A stretch of DNA of 64,000 nt from Epiperipatus broadwayi (Eukaryota > Onychophora > Udeonychophora > Euonychophora > Peripatidae). A program made the translations under genes and the position numbers. The stretch is taken from assembly GCA_028023455.1 (NCBI GenBank), contig JAQFVV010000022.1, forward strand, positions 7,273,100 through 7,337,099. Direction: 5' to 3'. Numbering within the stretch: the stretch's first letter is position 1; each line of letters opens with the position of its first letter. The notes under the pieces were generated by a model. That model made no database searches, was not told where the DNA came from, and was given only the letters and a program-made list of their open reading frames with translations. Positions 35,777 to 43,509 of this stretch are shown here, piece by piece.

Positions 35777-36826
35777 CTATATTACTGGACTACAATTTTT
35801 ATTTTTTCCTTTTTTATAATTATAATTACAATTTTTCTTTATTATTTTACTAATATTTTTCTTATTAAATAAATTATTAATAATTTTTTCCGGATATTCA
35901 TTCTTTAAAAATTCTATTTTAATTTTATTTAATTCTTTATTCAAACCTACATTATTGGAACACAAATTAACTGCTCTATTAATTCTATTATTTACAATAT
36001 TAATCTTATGTTCATATTCAAAATCTGAATACCAATTACTAAGCAACCCATGAAAAGTATTTTTTCTAAAAACTACTGTGTCAATTTTTATAAATCCATT
36101 ATCATAATATTTTAGATCGGAAGAGCACATATAATTAATCATATTATTATCTTCTTTTTGTATAGTAAATTTAATATTATCTTCAATTGAATTAATATAT
36201 CTACAAAAGTTCACTCCTTTACTATTATTACCATTAAAAATAAGAAAATAATCATCTATATATCTTACCCACCAAATTGCTTTAAATTTAGTCTCCTCAA
36301 AATATAAATTTTCAAAATTGCTCATATATATATTAGCCATTAAACCACTAAGACTATTCCCCATGCTTAAACCACTATTTTGTTTATAAAAACTATCTTT
36401 ATATTTAAAAACAATGTCTTTACAACATGCATCAAAAATTTTAATTAATAAACTATATTCAATGTTAAAACTTTTTTCTCTATCTTCACTATACATTTTT
36501 AATATTATATCTAAAGCTTTTTCTGGGTCAATATTGGTATACATACTTTCAATATCTAATTTAATAAAATATATATTCTTATATTTATTACTTGTATTTA
36601 AAAACCCATTTAATTTAATCACAAATTCCTTAGAATTTTTAACATTATGATAACTCTCATAAAATCCATATTTTTTAAAAATCTTATTATATAACCATTT
36701 TGACAAACTATCATAATATGCTTCAACACCACAAATAATTGGTCTTAATGGTATATCTATTTTATGTACCTTGGGTATACCGTAAATAATAGCGTCCTTA
36801 TAATCCATTTTTTTTAAACTCATCAT
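35777..36826 (-). CDS. Penelope-type reverse transcriptase, minus copy (longest RT segment)
   Basis: These 349 residues are the central part of a Penelope-like RT. IIYGIPKVHK at 13-22 is the class hallmark before the palm. KLDIESMYTNID has catalytic Asp91 (motif A). QNSGLSMGNSLSG near 149-161 is motif B, and WVRYIDDYFLIF has YIDD at 189-192 (motif C). The N-terminal start is arbitrary; the true protein begins further upstream and is truncated. Residues 234-238 read CSSDL, encoded by an Illumina adapter that replaces DVNIK of the plus copy. A 2-nt insertion near 35790 ends the frame as SPVI. Without these defects the RT palm would be complete. Family assignment is firm; coding ability of this copy is doubtful. 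Confidence 0.85.
   Translation of the reverse strand: MMSLKKMDYKDAIIYGIPKVHKIDIPLRPIICGVEAYYDSLSKWLYNKIFKKYGFYESYHNVKNSKEFVIKLNGFLNTSNKYKNIYFIKLDIESMYTNIDPEKALDIILKMYSEDREKSFNIEYSLLIKIFDACCKDIVFKYKDSFYKQNSGLSMGNSLSGLMANIYMSNFENLYFEETKFKAIWWVRYIDDYFLIFNGNNSKGVNFCRYINSIEDNIKFTIQKEDNNMINYMCSSDLKYYDNGFIKIDTVVFRKNTFHGLLSNWYSDFEYEHKINIVNNRINRAVNLCSNNVGLNKELNKIKIEFLKNEYPEKIINNLFNKKNISKIIKKNCNYNYKKGKNKNCSPVI
36114..36128 (-). other. Illumina adapter remnant in the assembly
   Basis: AGATCGGAAGAGCAC matches the start of the standard Illumina TruSeq adapter exactly. On the coding strand it is GTGCTCTTCCGATCT. It replaces, without change of length, the homologous sequence of the plus copy (ATGGATGTAAATATAA region at about 37274-37290). 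This is an assembly error, not biology. Confidence 0.95.
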
Positions 36827-36858
36827 ATATATATTTTATTAAATTAGATATTGAAAGT

Positions 36859-37692
36859 ATGTATACCAATATTGACCCAGAAAAAGCTTTAGATATAATA
36901 TTAAAAATGTATAGTGAAGATAGAGAAAAAAGTTTTAACATTGAATATAGTTTATTAATTAAAATTTTTGATGCATGTTGTAAAGACATTGTTTTTAAAT
37001 ATAAAGATAGTTTTTATAAACAAAATAGTGGTTTAAGCATGGGGAATAGTCTTAGTGGTTTAATGGCTAATATATATATGAGCAATTTTGAAAATTTATA
37101 TTTTGAGGAGACTAAATTTAAAGCAATTTGGTGGGTAAGATATATAGATGATTATTTTCTTATTTTTAATGGTAATAATAGTAAAGGAGTGAACTTTTGT
37201 AGATATATTAATTCAATTGAAGATAATATTAAATTTACTATACAAAAAGAAGATAATAATATGATTAATTATATGGATGTAAATATAAAAAAATATTATG
37301 ATAATGGATTTATAAAAATTGATACAGTAGTTTTTAGAAAAAATACTTTTCATGGGTTGCTTAGTAATTGGTATTCAGATTTTGAATATGAACATAAGAT
37401 TAATATTGTAAATAATAGAATTAATAGAGCAGTTAATTTGTGTTCCAATAATGTAGGTTTGAATAAAGAATTAAATAAAATTAAAATAGAATTTTTAAAG
37501 AATGAATATCCGGAAAAAATTATTAATAATTTATTTAATAAGAAAAATATTAGTAAAATAATAAAGAAAAATTGTAATTATAATTATAAAAAAGGAAAAA
37601 ATAAAAATTGTAGTCATAATATAGATAATAAAGTAATTTATAATAGTTATAAAGTATCAAAAGAGGTTTTTAAAGACATTAAAAAATTATGA
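36859..37692 (+). CDS. Penelope-type reverse transcriptase, plus copy (5' truncated)
   Basis: The coding sequence is in frame from about 36841 (KLDIES, motif A Asp at 36847-36849) although the first Met is at 36859. Motif B (SGLSMGNSLSG) is at residues 57-67 and motif C YIDD at 95-98. After the palm come FTIQKEDNNMINYMDVNIKK and KIDTVVFRK with FHGLLSNWYSDFEYEHK, then a Lys/Asn-rich linker. A six-A run near 37680 (seven in the minus copy) creates a stop (KKL*), and the nuclease frame begins in the overlapping ATGA. In related elements RT and nuclease are one polypeptide, so this is most simply a 1-nt deletion or a sequencing error. The 5' third of the element is missing. Confidence 0.85.
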   Translation: MYTNIDPEKALDIILKMYSEDREKSFNIEYSLLIKIFDACCKDIVFKYKDSFYKQNSGLSMGNSLSGLMANIYMSNFENLYFEETKFKAIWWVRYIDDYFLIFNGNNSKGVNFCRYINSIEDNIKFTIQKEDNNMINYMDVNIKKYYDNGFIKIDTVVFRKNTFHGLLSNWYSDFEYEHKINIVNNRINRAVNLCSNNVGLNKELNKIKIEFLKNEYPEKIINNLFNKKNISKIIKKNCNYNYKKGKNKNCSHNIDNKVIYNSYKVSKEVFKDIKKL

Positions 37693-38090
37693 AAAATATT
37701 AATTTAAAATATAAATATAAGATTGATTTATTAGTTAAACCTGTATATAAGAAAAAATGTAGTTTAGGAAATTTAATAAATAATAATATTGGTATAAATT
37801 GTGAACAAGATAAAATGAATGGGATATATATTATTATCTGTGAAGATTGTAAAAAAGAAGGAAATAATGTATCATATGTGGGAACAACTAAGAATACATT
37901 AAGAACTAGATTTAAACAACATTTAAAAGATAAGAATTCTAGTGTTTTTATTCATGGAGAAAAATATAAACATAGGAATTTTAGTATTAAAATGATAGAA
38001 AAGGTTAGGAATTATAAAGAAAGAATAATTAAAGAATGTAATTATATAAAAAAATTAAATCCAGTGTTAAATAAAATAAATGGTGTATAG
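37689..38090 (+). CDS. GIY-YIG endonuclease of Penelope A, plus copy (complete domain)
   Basis: The 133-residue frame overlaps the RT stop by 4 nt. A basic stretch (YKYKIDLLVKPVYKKK) precedes the nuclease. GIY is at 45-47, CEDC at 51-54, YVG at 63-65 (YIG in most relatives), then LRTRFKQHLKD with the conserved Arg and His, and a C-terminal KECNYIKKLNPVLNKI. All core motifs are present. It is fused in frame to the RT in the minus copy, so the split here is probably accidental. Its function would be target-site nicking for priming of reverse transcription. Confidence 0.85.
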   Translation: MKNINLKYKYKIDLLVKPVYKKKCSLGNLINNNIGINCEQDKMNGIYIIICEDCKKEGNNVSYVGTTKNTLRTRFKQHLKDKNSSVFIHGEKYKHRNFSIKMIEKVRNYKERIIKECNYIKKLNPVLNKINGV

Positions 38091-38501
38091 AGGTGTTAAA
38101 AGGAATGTATTAAACAATGGGTTTTAAAAAAGCTCTATGAAAGTATTTAAATAGAGGTATGTTTAAATGATTTAAGGTATTTAGTTGGAATGGAATTAGT
38201 AAAATGGCATTGGTAAAATATAAAAATATAATGTAATATAAATGAAATAGAAGTGTATAGGTAATATTTAAGATTGTTTTATTTTATTTATTTGTTGTCT
38301 TATAATAATTTAAAGAAATTGATTTATAATAGGTGTTAATAATAAAAAAATGGATAAGTAAATAGAAAGTAAATGTATTATTTAATGGTATAATATGTAT
38401 GATTATGTTTTTTGAATTGTTATTATACAGTTATTGTATTTATGTAAAGTAATAAGATGTATTTTTATTTATTCAATTGTTTCTGTGTATTTTGTAGTTT
38501 T

Positions 38502-38549
38502 GCCTTGAAAATGATTGTAAATTAAAAAACAATCGAAACGTTGGAATAT
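38502..38549 (+). ncRNA. Conserved Penelope terminal hairpin, family A right end
   Basis: CCTTGAAAAT is followed by the stem GATTGT, a loop, ACAATC, then GAAACGTTGG. The mirror copy is at 34855-34902 on the minus strand. Compared with family B (GACTAT/ATAGTC) two stem pairs differ and both keep pairing. AACGTT at the end is self-complementary. Confidence 0.45.
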
Positions 38550-38849
38550 GAAGATTGTGGAAGGATTTAAAATATATATGATGAAAATAAAAGTTTTTAA
38601 AAAGATTATGGTGAAGATTTATTGATTAAAGAATTATATGAATTGACTATATATTTTTAAAAAGAATAGTGGTATATTTATTGTTATGTATCATTAATTA
38701 GTTAACCTTCCCAATACTAAAATGCAAACAAGCAAATTAATGACAATGCTATAATCAAAAAAAAAAAAAAGACATTATTTTATTTTTTACTAATACAGTC
38801 TTTAACCAGGATTATATTTTTCAAAATCTTAACTAAATATAATCTATTT

Positions 38850-39337
38850 AATATATAGGGTATATGAGCACAGACTTTCACAGGATCCACCATTCACCAC
38901 TCTATCTCATATCACTAATACACTTGAACACATATATATTGAAAAGATAAATAATCACCAATACACATATTTCATGCTAAACCAGCAATCATCAGTTGGT
39001 CCAGATTATCATCTCTACATATATATGCAATAAGCGTTCAGATATATATTAAGATAGCCAATCTTCATACTTTAATGGAGAGGCTTCAATCCACTGCACA
39101 CTCCAACTCTTCAACCATCCATCCAATTGAAAATCCGATGATGGAACCCTCAAAGGCCACCCTGAGGCCGAGATTCTTGTCACACCCATGTTGACCTAAA
39201 GTCAATCTGACCCCTCATGTACAGGACATAATCCATTTAATACATATACAAGGAATAGGCAGACATCTCTACTATGTAATAACAGAAATACAGGCTTATT
39301 ATATACCTGTATCACTATATGTAATATATAGGGTACA
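38850..39337 (+). mobile_element. Single-arm copy of foldback family F (see 48775-49310)
   Basis: CAGCAATCATCAGTTGGTCC, the GCTATCTTAATAT block and CTTCAACCATCCATCCAATT align with the forward arm and the reversed middle of the 48775-49310 element. The near-direct repeat AATATATAGGGTAYAT occurs at 38850-38865 and 39322-39337 and may be the target duplication. The right part (39120-39240, CCTGAGGCCGAGATTCTTGT) is not shared. Confidence 0.5.
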
Positions 39338-39661
39338 TCACAGTTTTATATTTTAAATTTTATTTAATGTGTAGTTTTTGTAAATAAAAAAACATTCAGA
39401 AAAATAGAAATGTACCATTAGCAATATTACATGATTAAAGTCGAATGAAAAGAACTACTTTATATAGTGCAACAACTCCATTTAAACATTTTAAACATTA
39501 TTCCTATTTTATGAATTCACTGCATGAAATCTTTTTTAAAAAAAACTAATTAATCATGAACGTTAGAAAGTCCTTGAGCAATTAGTTTTCACTTTTCTTT
39601 TTTTTAATATCAAAATAATCATTATTTAATTGTAATTCTTATTTAAAATAAAATAACTTAC

Positions 39662-39782
39662 TTGATGGGTTATTGAATACAGGTGAAAGGGCAAGACTGA
39701 GATTTACAGTACTTTTAACACAGTAGCCTGATCGATTTTCCCCAGGTGATAGAGGTCCTGCCATCCATATATAAGAATGGAT
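39662..39782 (-). CDS. NCSTN: Nicastrin, penultimate exon
   Basis: The acceptor AG is at 39783-39784 after a T-rich tract. The donor GTAAGT (plus strand ACTTAC, 39656-39661) follows the exon. The exon is 121 bp, entering in phase 0 and leaving in phase 1. It encodes IHSYIWMAGPLSPGENRSGY then CVKSTVNLSLALSPVFNNPS. This matches the ectodomain block with 'Y.Y.W..GPL', the conserved Cys of 'C.(R/K)ST', and 'LA.ALSPAF' just before the YSTWTESRW block of the next exon. NLS (in VNLSLA) is a potential N-glycosylation sequon, and nicastrin is heavily glycosylated. The flanking introns are 9.7 kb (to 29947) and 6.7 kb (to 46461). Confidence 0.93.
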
Positions 39783-40094
39783 CTATAATAACAATAATAA
39801 CGATAACAAATGAGTGATAAACACGTTATACATAAAAAAGGAGTAATGAGAAAATTAAGATATTAAAATATACTATTGATAAAATTAATTGCTAATCATT
39901 AAAAATTTTTGAAGTAACCGAAGATATCCATGCAAACTGAGAATTTTTTCTTTCCAAATAACCAACCTATAATCAATCCAGCTAATCATATGATTATATG
40001 TAGGTAACTGGCATTTAATCTGAAACATTAGAATTTAACTAATACAACTAGTATATTATTTTCACAATAAACTAATAAAGAGTATTTTTATTAC

Positions 40095-40538
40095 TCTAGA
40101 TCAAAAATCAGTAAAAACTTTTTAACTCAAAGGGTTATTTTGTTTAAATCTCCTCCCTATTGCAGAGCTAGTAAGAAAGAAGTGCCCCCCCCCCATTTCT
40201 GAATGGCTGTGGATATATTTGAATATTGATTTTAGTATAATAGAATCTGTATTTATACTAAAAAATAAATAAATAAAAACAAAAAATTACTTTGACAATT
40301 TGATTTATTCAGAAATTTCTAATATTTAAATATTCATCATATATAATAATTATTATTCTATAATAAGACTGAATTCAAGAACCAATGTTGTAATGTGCAT
40401 TTTTCCTCTACTAGAATCATAAAAATATTTATTCACAAATTACAAGAGGAAATAAAAAATGTATATATATATATTTATCATGATAAAAAGATCCACCTTT
40501 GGCTTGTGAGCCACAATTTGCCGATCTCTGCTCTAGAT
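40095..40538. mobile_element. Non-autonomous hAT element with 8-bp target duplication
   Basis: CTCTAGAT occurs at 40095-40102 and 40531-40538. The right end reads back as CAGAGATCGGCAAATTGTGG, a hAT-like CA(G)..GGCAA terminus. The left end CAAAAATCAGTAAAAAC is a decayed counterpart. The interior has no transposase and contains a 10-nt poly-C run (40185-40194). Confidence 0.6.
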
Positions 40539-40817
40539 AATACAAAAGCTAACTGTTCTTTTATTAACCAACTTGACAATAAAGAAATAAAACAGACAAT
40601 ATATGTATATGAAAAAGACAAACTTAAATCAAGTCAGATGAGTCTTGATTCCATCCCAAAAAAATTTAACTAAATTACAAGATAACAAATATGCAATTCA
40701 AGATTTGATATGCATATAATTAAACCAGACAAAACTCTCCATGCCACTCAGTGCAAGCTAGAGTAATCAATGGATGTCAGAAGGCTTGTACATAAAATCC
40801 CTATCTAGTGCCCTCTC

Positions 40818-40876
40818 ATCCAATATCCCCAGACTAGTTTCTGGCTTGTGACCTTCATCAGTGAGGAGCCTTGGAT
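40818..40876 (-). ncRNA. Hammerhead-like motif, family P (best-preserved core)
   Basis: On the minus strand: AUCCAA, GGC, UCCUCA, CUGAUGA, then a GGU-CACAA-GCC hairpin between single As, GAAAC, UAGUC, UGGGGA, UA, UUGGAU. Both halves of stem I pair (six and six, one G-U), leaving an asymmetric GGC/UA internal loop of the kind that contacts loop II in natural type I hammerheads. The box is the consensus CUGAUGA. The first stem II pair is A-A instead of G-C. Confidence 0.45.
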
Positions 40877-41246
40877 CTGAGAGCACTGCACCTAGATCTT
40901 AGGATCTAATGCAATCCTCCAGCAGCCAGCTTTTACCTCTACTTAACTACAAACTATGAGAAAAAAATGGAAAACACAATAACATTTTCAATCTAAGCTC
41001 AACTCAGTTCAGTACCCATACATTTTGGTGTCTTTAATAACCATAGCCACCACTATGAACCAGTCACCAAAATGTATAGGTACTGAACTGAGTTCAGACC
41101 TTTATGACTATAGAAGCTAATGAGCTTAGATTGAAATTATTACTGTGTTTTCAATTTTATTCTCATGGTTTTATAGTTAAGTAAAGATAAAAGGTGGCTG
41201 CTGGAGCATTGCATTAGATCCTGAGATCTAGGTGCAGTGCTCTCAG

Positions 41247-41305
41247 ATCCAAGGCTCCTCATTGACAAAGGCCACAAGCCAGAAACTAGTCTGGGGATAT
41301 TGAAT
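41247..41305 (+). ncRNA. Hammerhead-like motif, family P (inactive version)
   Basis: It has the same 59-nt layout on the plus strand, but the first box is UUGACAA, so C3 and the essential G8 are lost. The GAAAC and UAGUC parts are intact. Cleavage is not expected. Confidence 0.3.
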
Positions 41306-42094
41306 GAGTAGGCATTAGATAGGGATTTTATGCACAAGCCCTTTGGCATCCACTGAGTGGCACTATTGTATGGAGAGTTTTGCCTGTTTTAATAACAGTT
41401 ATGAGCAAGCATAAGAAATGGTGGTCATGTGATGTTTAGTGGTTATGCATATAATACAAGTATATGATACAAATATGATGATGAAGTATTTCAACTAAGA
41501 AGATATTGTTGATTTATGATATTATTTTTAATGAAAGTGTCCTATGTATACATACCAATTATATAACATGTGCAGTTGAAAAATATGAATTAGAATAAAT
41601 TGTCAAGTCGTGATGTTTTAGATTAGCTTCAGCTTGATGACATCCTAATGTAATCACATACCTTTTACAATGCAATAATATTCTTTCAAACTTCATATAT
41701 CTTAAATGCAAATACTAAAAGAGATCAGCTATATTCTTCTTAGAAATAAGTTTACACATAGATAGTGAAAATGAGGGGTTCTGATCATTATAATATACAT
41801 ATATATAAGAAATAGCTGATATATTATTAATTCTACCTCTTCAATAGTGAAACTAGAAAGAAAATGAAAAAAAGAAAAATAGTGTAAAGGAGAAAAGACT
41901 TAATTTATTTAATATAATAGTGAAAAATTCACTCCTCATAAATAAATAATGTAACCATTTGGTACTTATTACTTAGCCGGGTTTGGCCGCCTGTTGGCAT
42001 TGTTGCCAGTGCAAAATAGCTACAAATGCCGTTTAACGCAGCCTACACTTATGGCTAAGAAAACAGTTGTGTTTATCTTAGCCATTACAGGCCA

Positions 42095-42693
42095 CTGTGT
42101 ATTTGATATTTCACGACAAATTTTTAAATAATTCAACAAGAAACACTCTGGTGTTGTGGCCTGGCAAACTCATGTTTACCCTTTTATTTTTTCCTACTAC
42201 ATCTTTAATATTTATTTTTAAGAATCGAATACCTTCAGTTGCAGAAGTCCGACTGACATCAGCAAGTGGCACGGTAAACATGAATTTGCTAGGTCATGAC
42301 ACCAGAGTGTTTCTTGTCAAATTATTTAAAAATTTGTCGTGAAATATCAAATACACGGCGGCATAAAATTATATCATAAAAAAGTAATTAAATATCTGAT
42401 AAAAAATAATTTACTAAAATAATAACAACATATTTATCCTACCAATATTCATAATTACTGTCCATTGTAGTTTTAGCTTATACAAGCGATAAAATTAGCA
42501 AATTGGTGTCAATCCGAAAATTACAATGGACAGTAATTATGAATGTTGGTAGGATAAAAATGTTATTTTAATAAATTATTTTTTATCATTTAATTATAAT
42601 ATATTTTTATGCCGCAGTGTATTTGATATTTCACAACAAATTTTTAAATAATTCGACAAGAAACATTCTGGTGTCATGACCTGGCAAATTCAT
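42095..42693. repeat. Three-armed foldback
   Basis: The arm TGTATTTGATATTTCACGAC and following appears at 42095-42176 (plus), 42280-42362 (minus) and 42607-42693 (plus). Arms two and three extend into one 414-bp palindrome (42280-42693) whose inner arms share ATCCTACCAAYATTCATAAT and TACTGTCCATTGTA. Arm one with arm two forms a second, overlapping palindrome. Confidence 0.8.
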
Positions 42694-42706
42694 GAAACCA
42701 ATAAAA

Positions 42707-43140
42707 GGATCAAAAAATGTCATTAATAGTAAGTTCTTTTTAAAAAGGGCAAAATAGAAATCACGTAATACAAATCGCCAAAAAAAAAAAAAGTTGCCGT
42801 ATTTTAAAAATGAAAAAAAAAACAAAACAAAAACGAAAGTTGTAAAAGTCTGAAGTTTTGATGTTATTGTAATTTTTTTGAAGTGGTGTGTTGAAAGGAT
42901 CAAAAAATGTAATTAATAGGAAAAGTTGTTTTTAAAAATGGCAAAATAGACATTGCGTAATACAAATAAAGCCAAAAAAAAAAGTCATCGTCTTTTAAAA
43001 AAAAAAAAAAAAAAGACAACAAAAGTTGAAAATATCAAAAGTTTTGATCTTATTTTAATTTTTTGGCAGTGAGTGGGTTGAGAAATACTTTGTCTTTACT
43101 GAGACAAAAGTTATTTTTGGTTTGTTTTTATTTTTAAAAA
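42707..43140 (+). repeat. A-rich degenerate tandem units
   Basis: GGATCAAAAAATGT starts units at about 42707 and 42897. Each continues through GGCAAAATAGA, a long A-run, and GTTTTGATSTTATTSTAATTTT. Related units return at 46030-46330 beyond the inserted island, including GGGATCAAAAAAAGTCATCG near 46302. Confidence 0.6.
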
Positions 43141-43509
43141 GAGGTAATAAATATTGGTTTTAAAAATAAAAGTTTTAGTATATCAGTGATATATAATGAA
43201 GCAATCGATGTCTAATCATCATCGATGCTTCATGTTTCACCATCTATACTAACCTCCTAGGGGTCCGCAATTCAGACCTAGTTATAAATATATGCTATTC
43301 ACCCACACACTGTATGCCTAATGATTAGAGACATTAATAAAATTAAAACTATTTAGTAAAGTAAAACAGTAGTGTGCATGATGCGTATATATATGAATGA
43401 AGCAATAATGGTATTAATGTTTATTGCTGATAACTAAACATTTTCTTTATATAATTGTAAATTTTTTTGTTATATCTATATATATTTTGATTTGAAGTAT
43501 TTAATTAAA

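Larger units (their letters stand above)
34855..38549. mobile_element. Penelope-like element family A, two inverted near-identical copies
   Basis: The left arm 34855-36576 (minus) and right arm 36827-38549 (plus) are 1.72-kb inverted repeats, nearly identical by eye. The 250-bp spacer 36577-36826 is the further 5' RT sequence of the minus copy, so the plus copy is the shorter, 5'-truncated one. Both end outward in the conserved CCAACGTTTCGATTG hairpin motif. Both carry RT and GIY-YIG sequences, each broken by small indels at different places. The whole lies in the nicastrin intron between exons 29947 and 39662. Confidence 0.9.
40709..41455. mobile_element. Palindromic repeat family P, complete foldback copy
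   Basis: A forward arm (40721 to about 41040) and reverse arm (about 41060-41443) give the clearest full palindrome of the family. The inner ends read CAAAATGTATAGGTACTGAA and complement. The direct repeat TATGCATATAAT flanks it at 40709-40720 and 41444-41455. Hammerhead-like motifs sit in both arms (minus 40818-40876, plus 41247-41305). It lies in a nicastrin intron. Confidence 0.85.
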
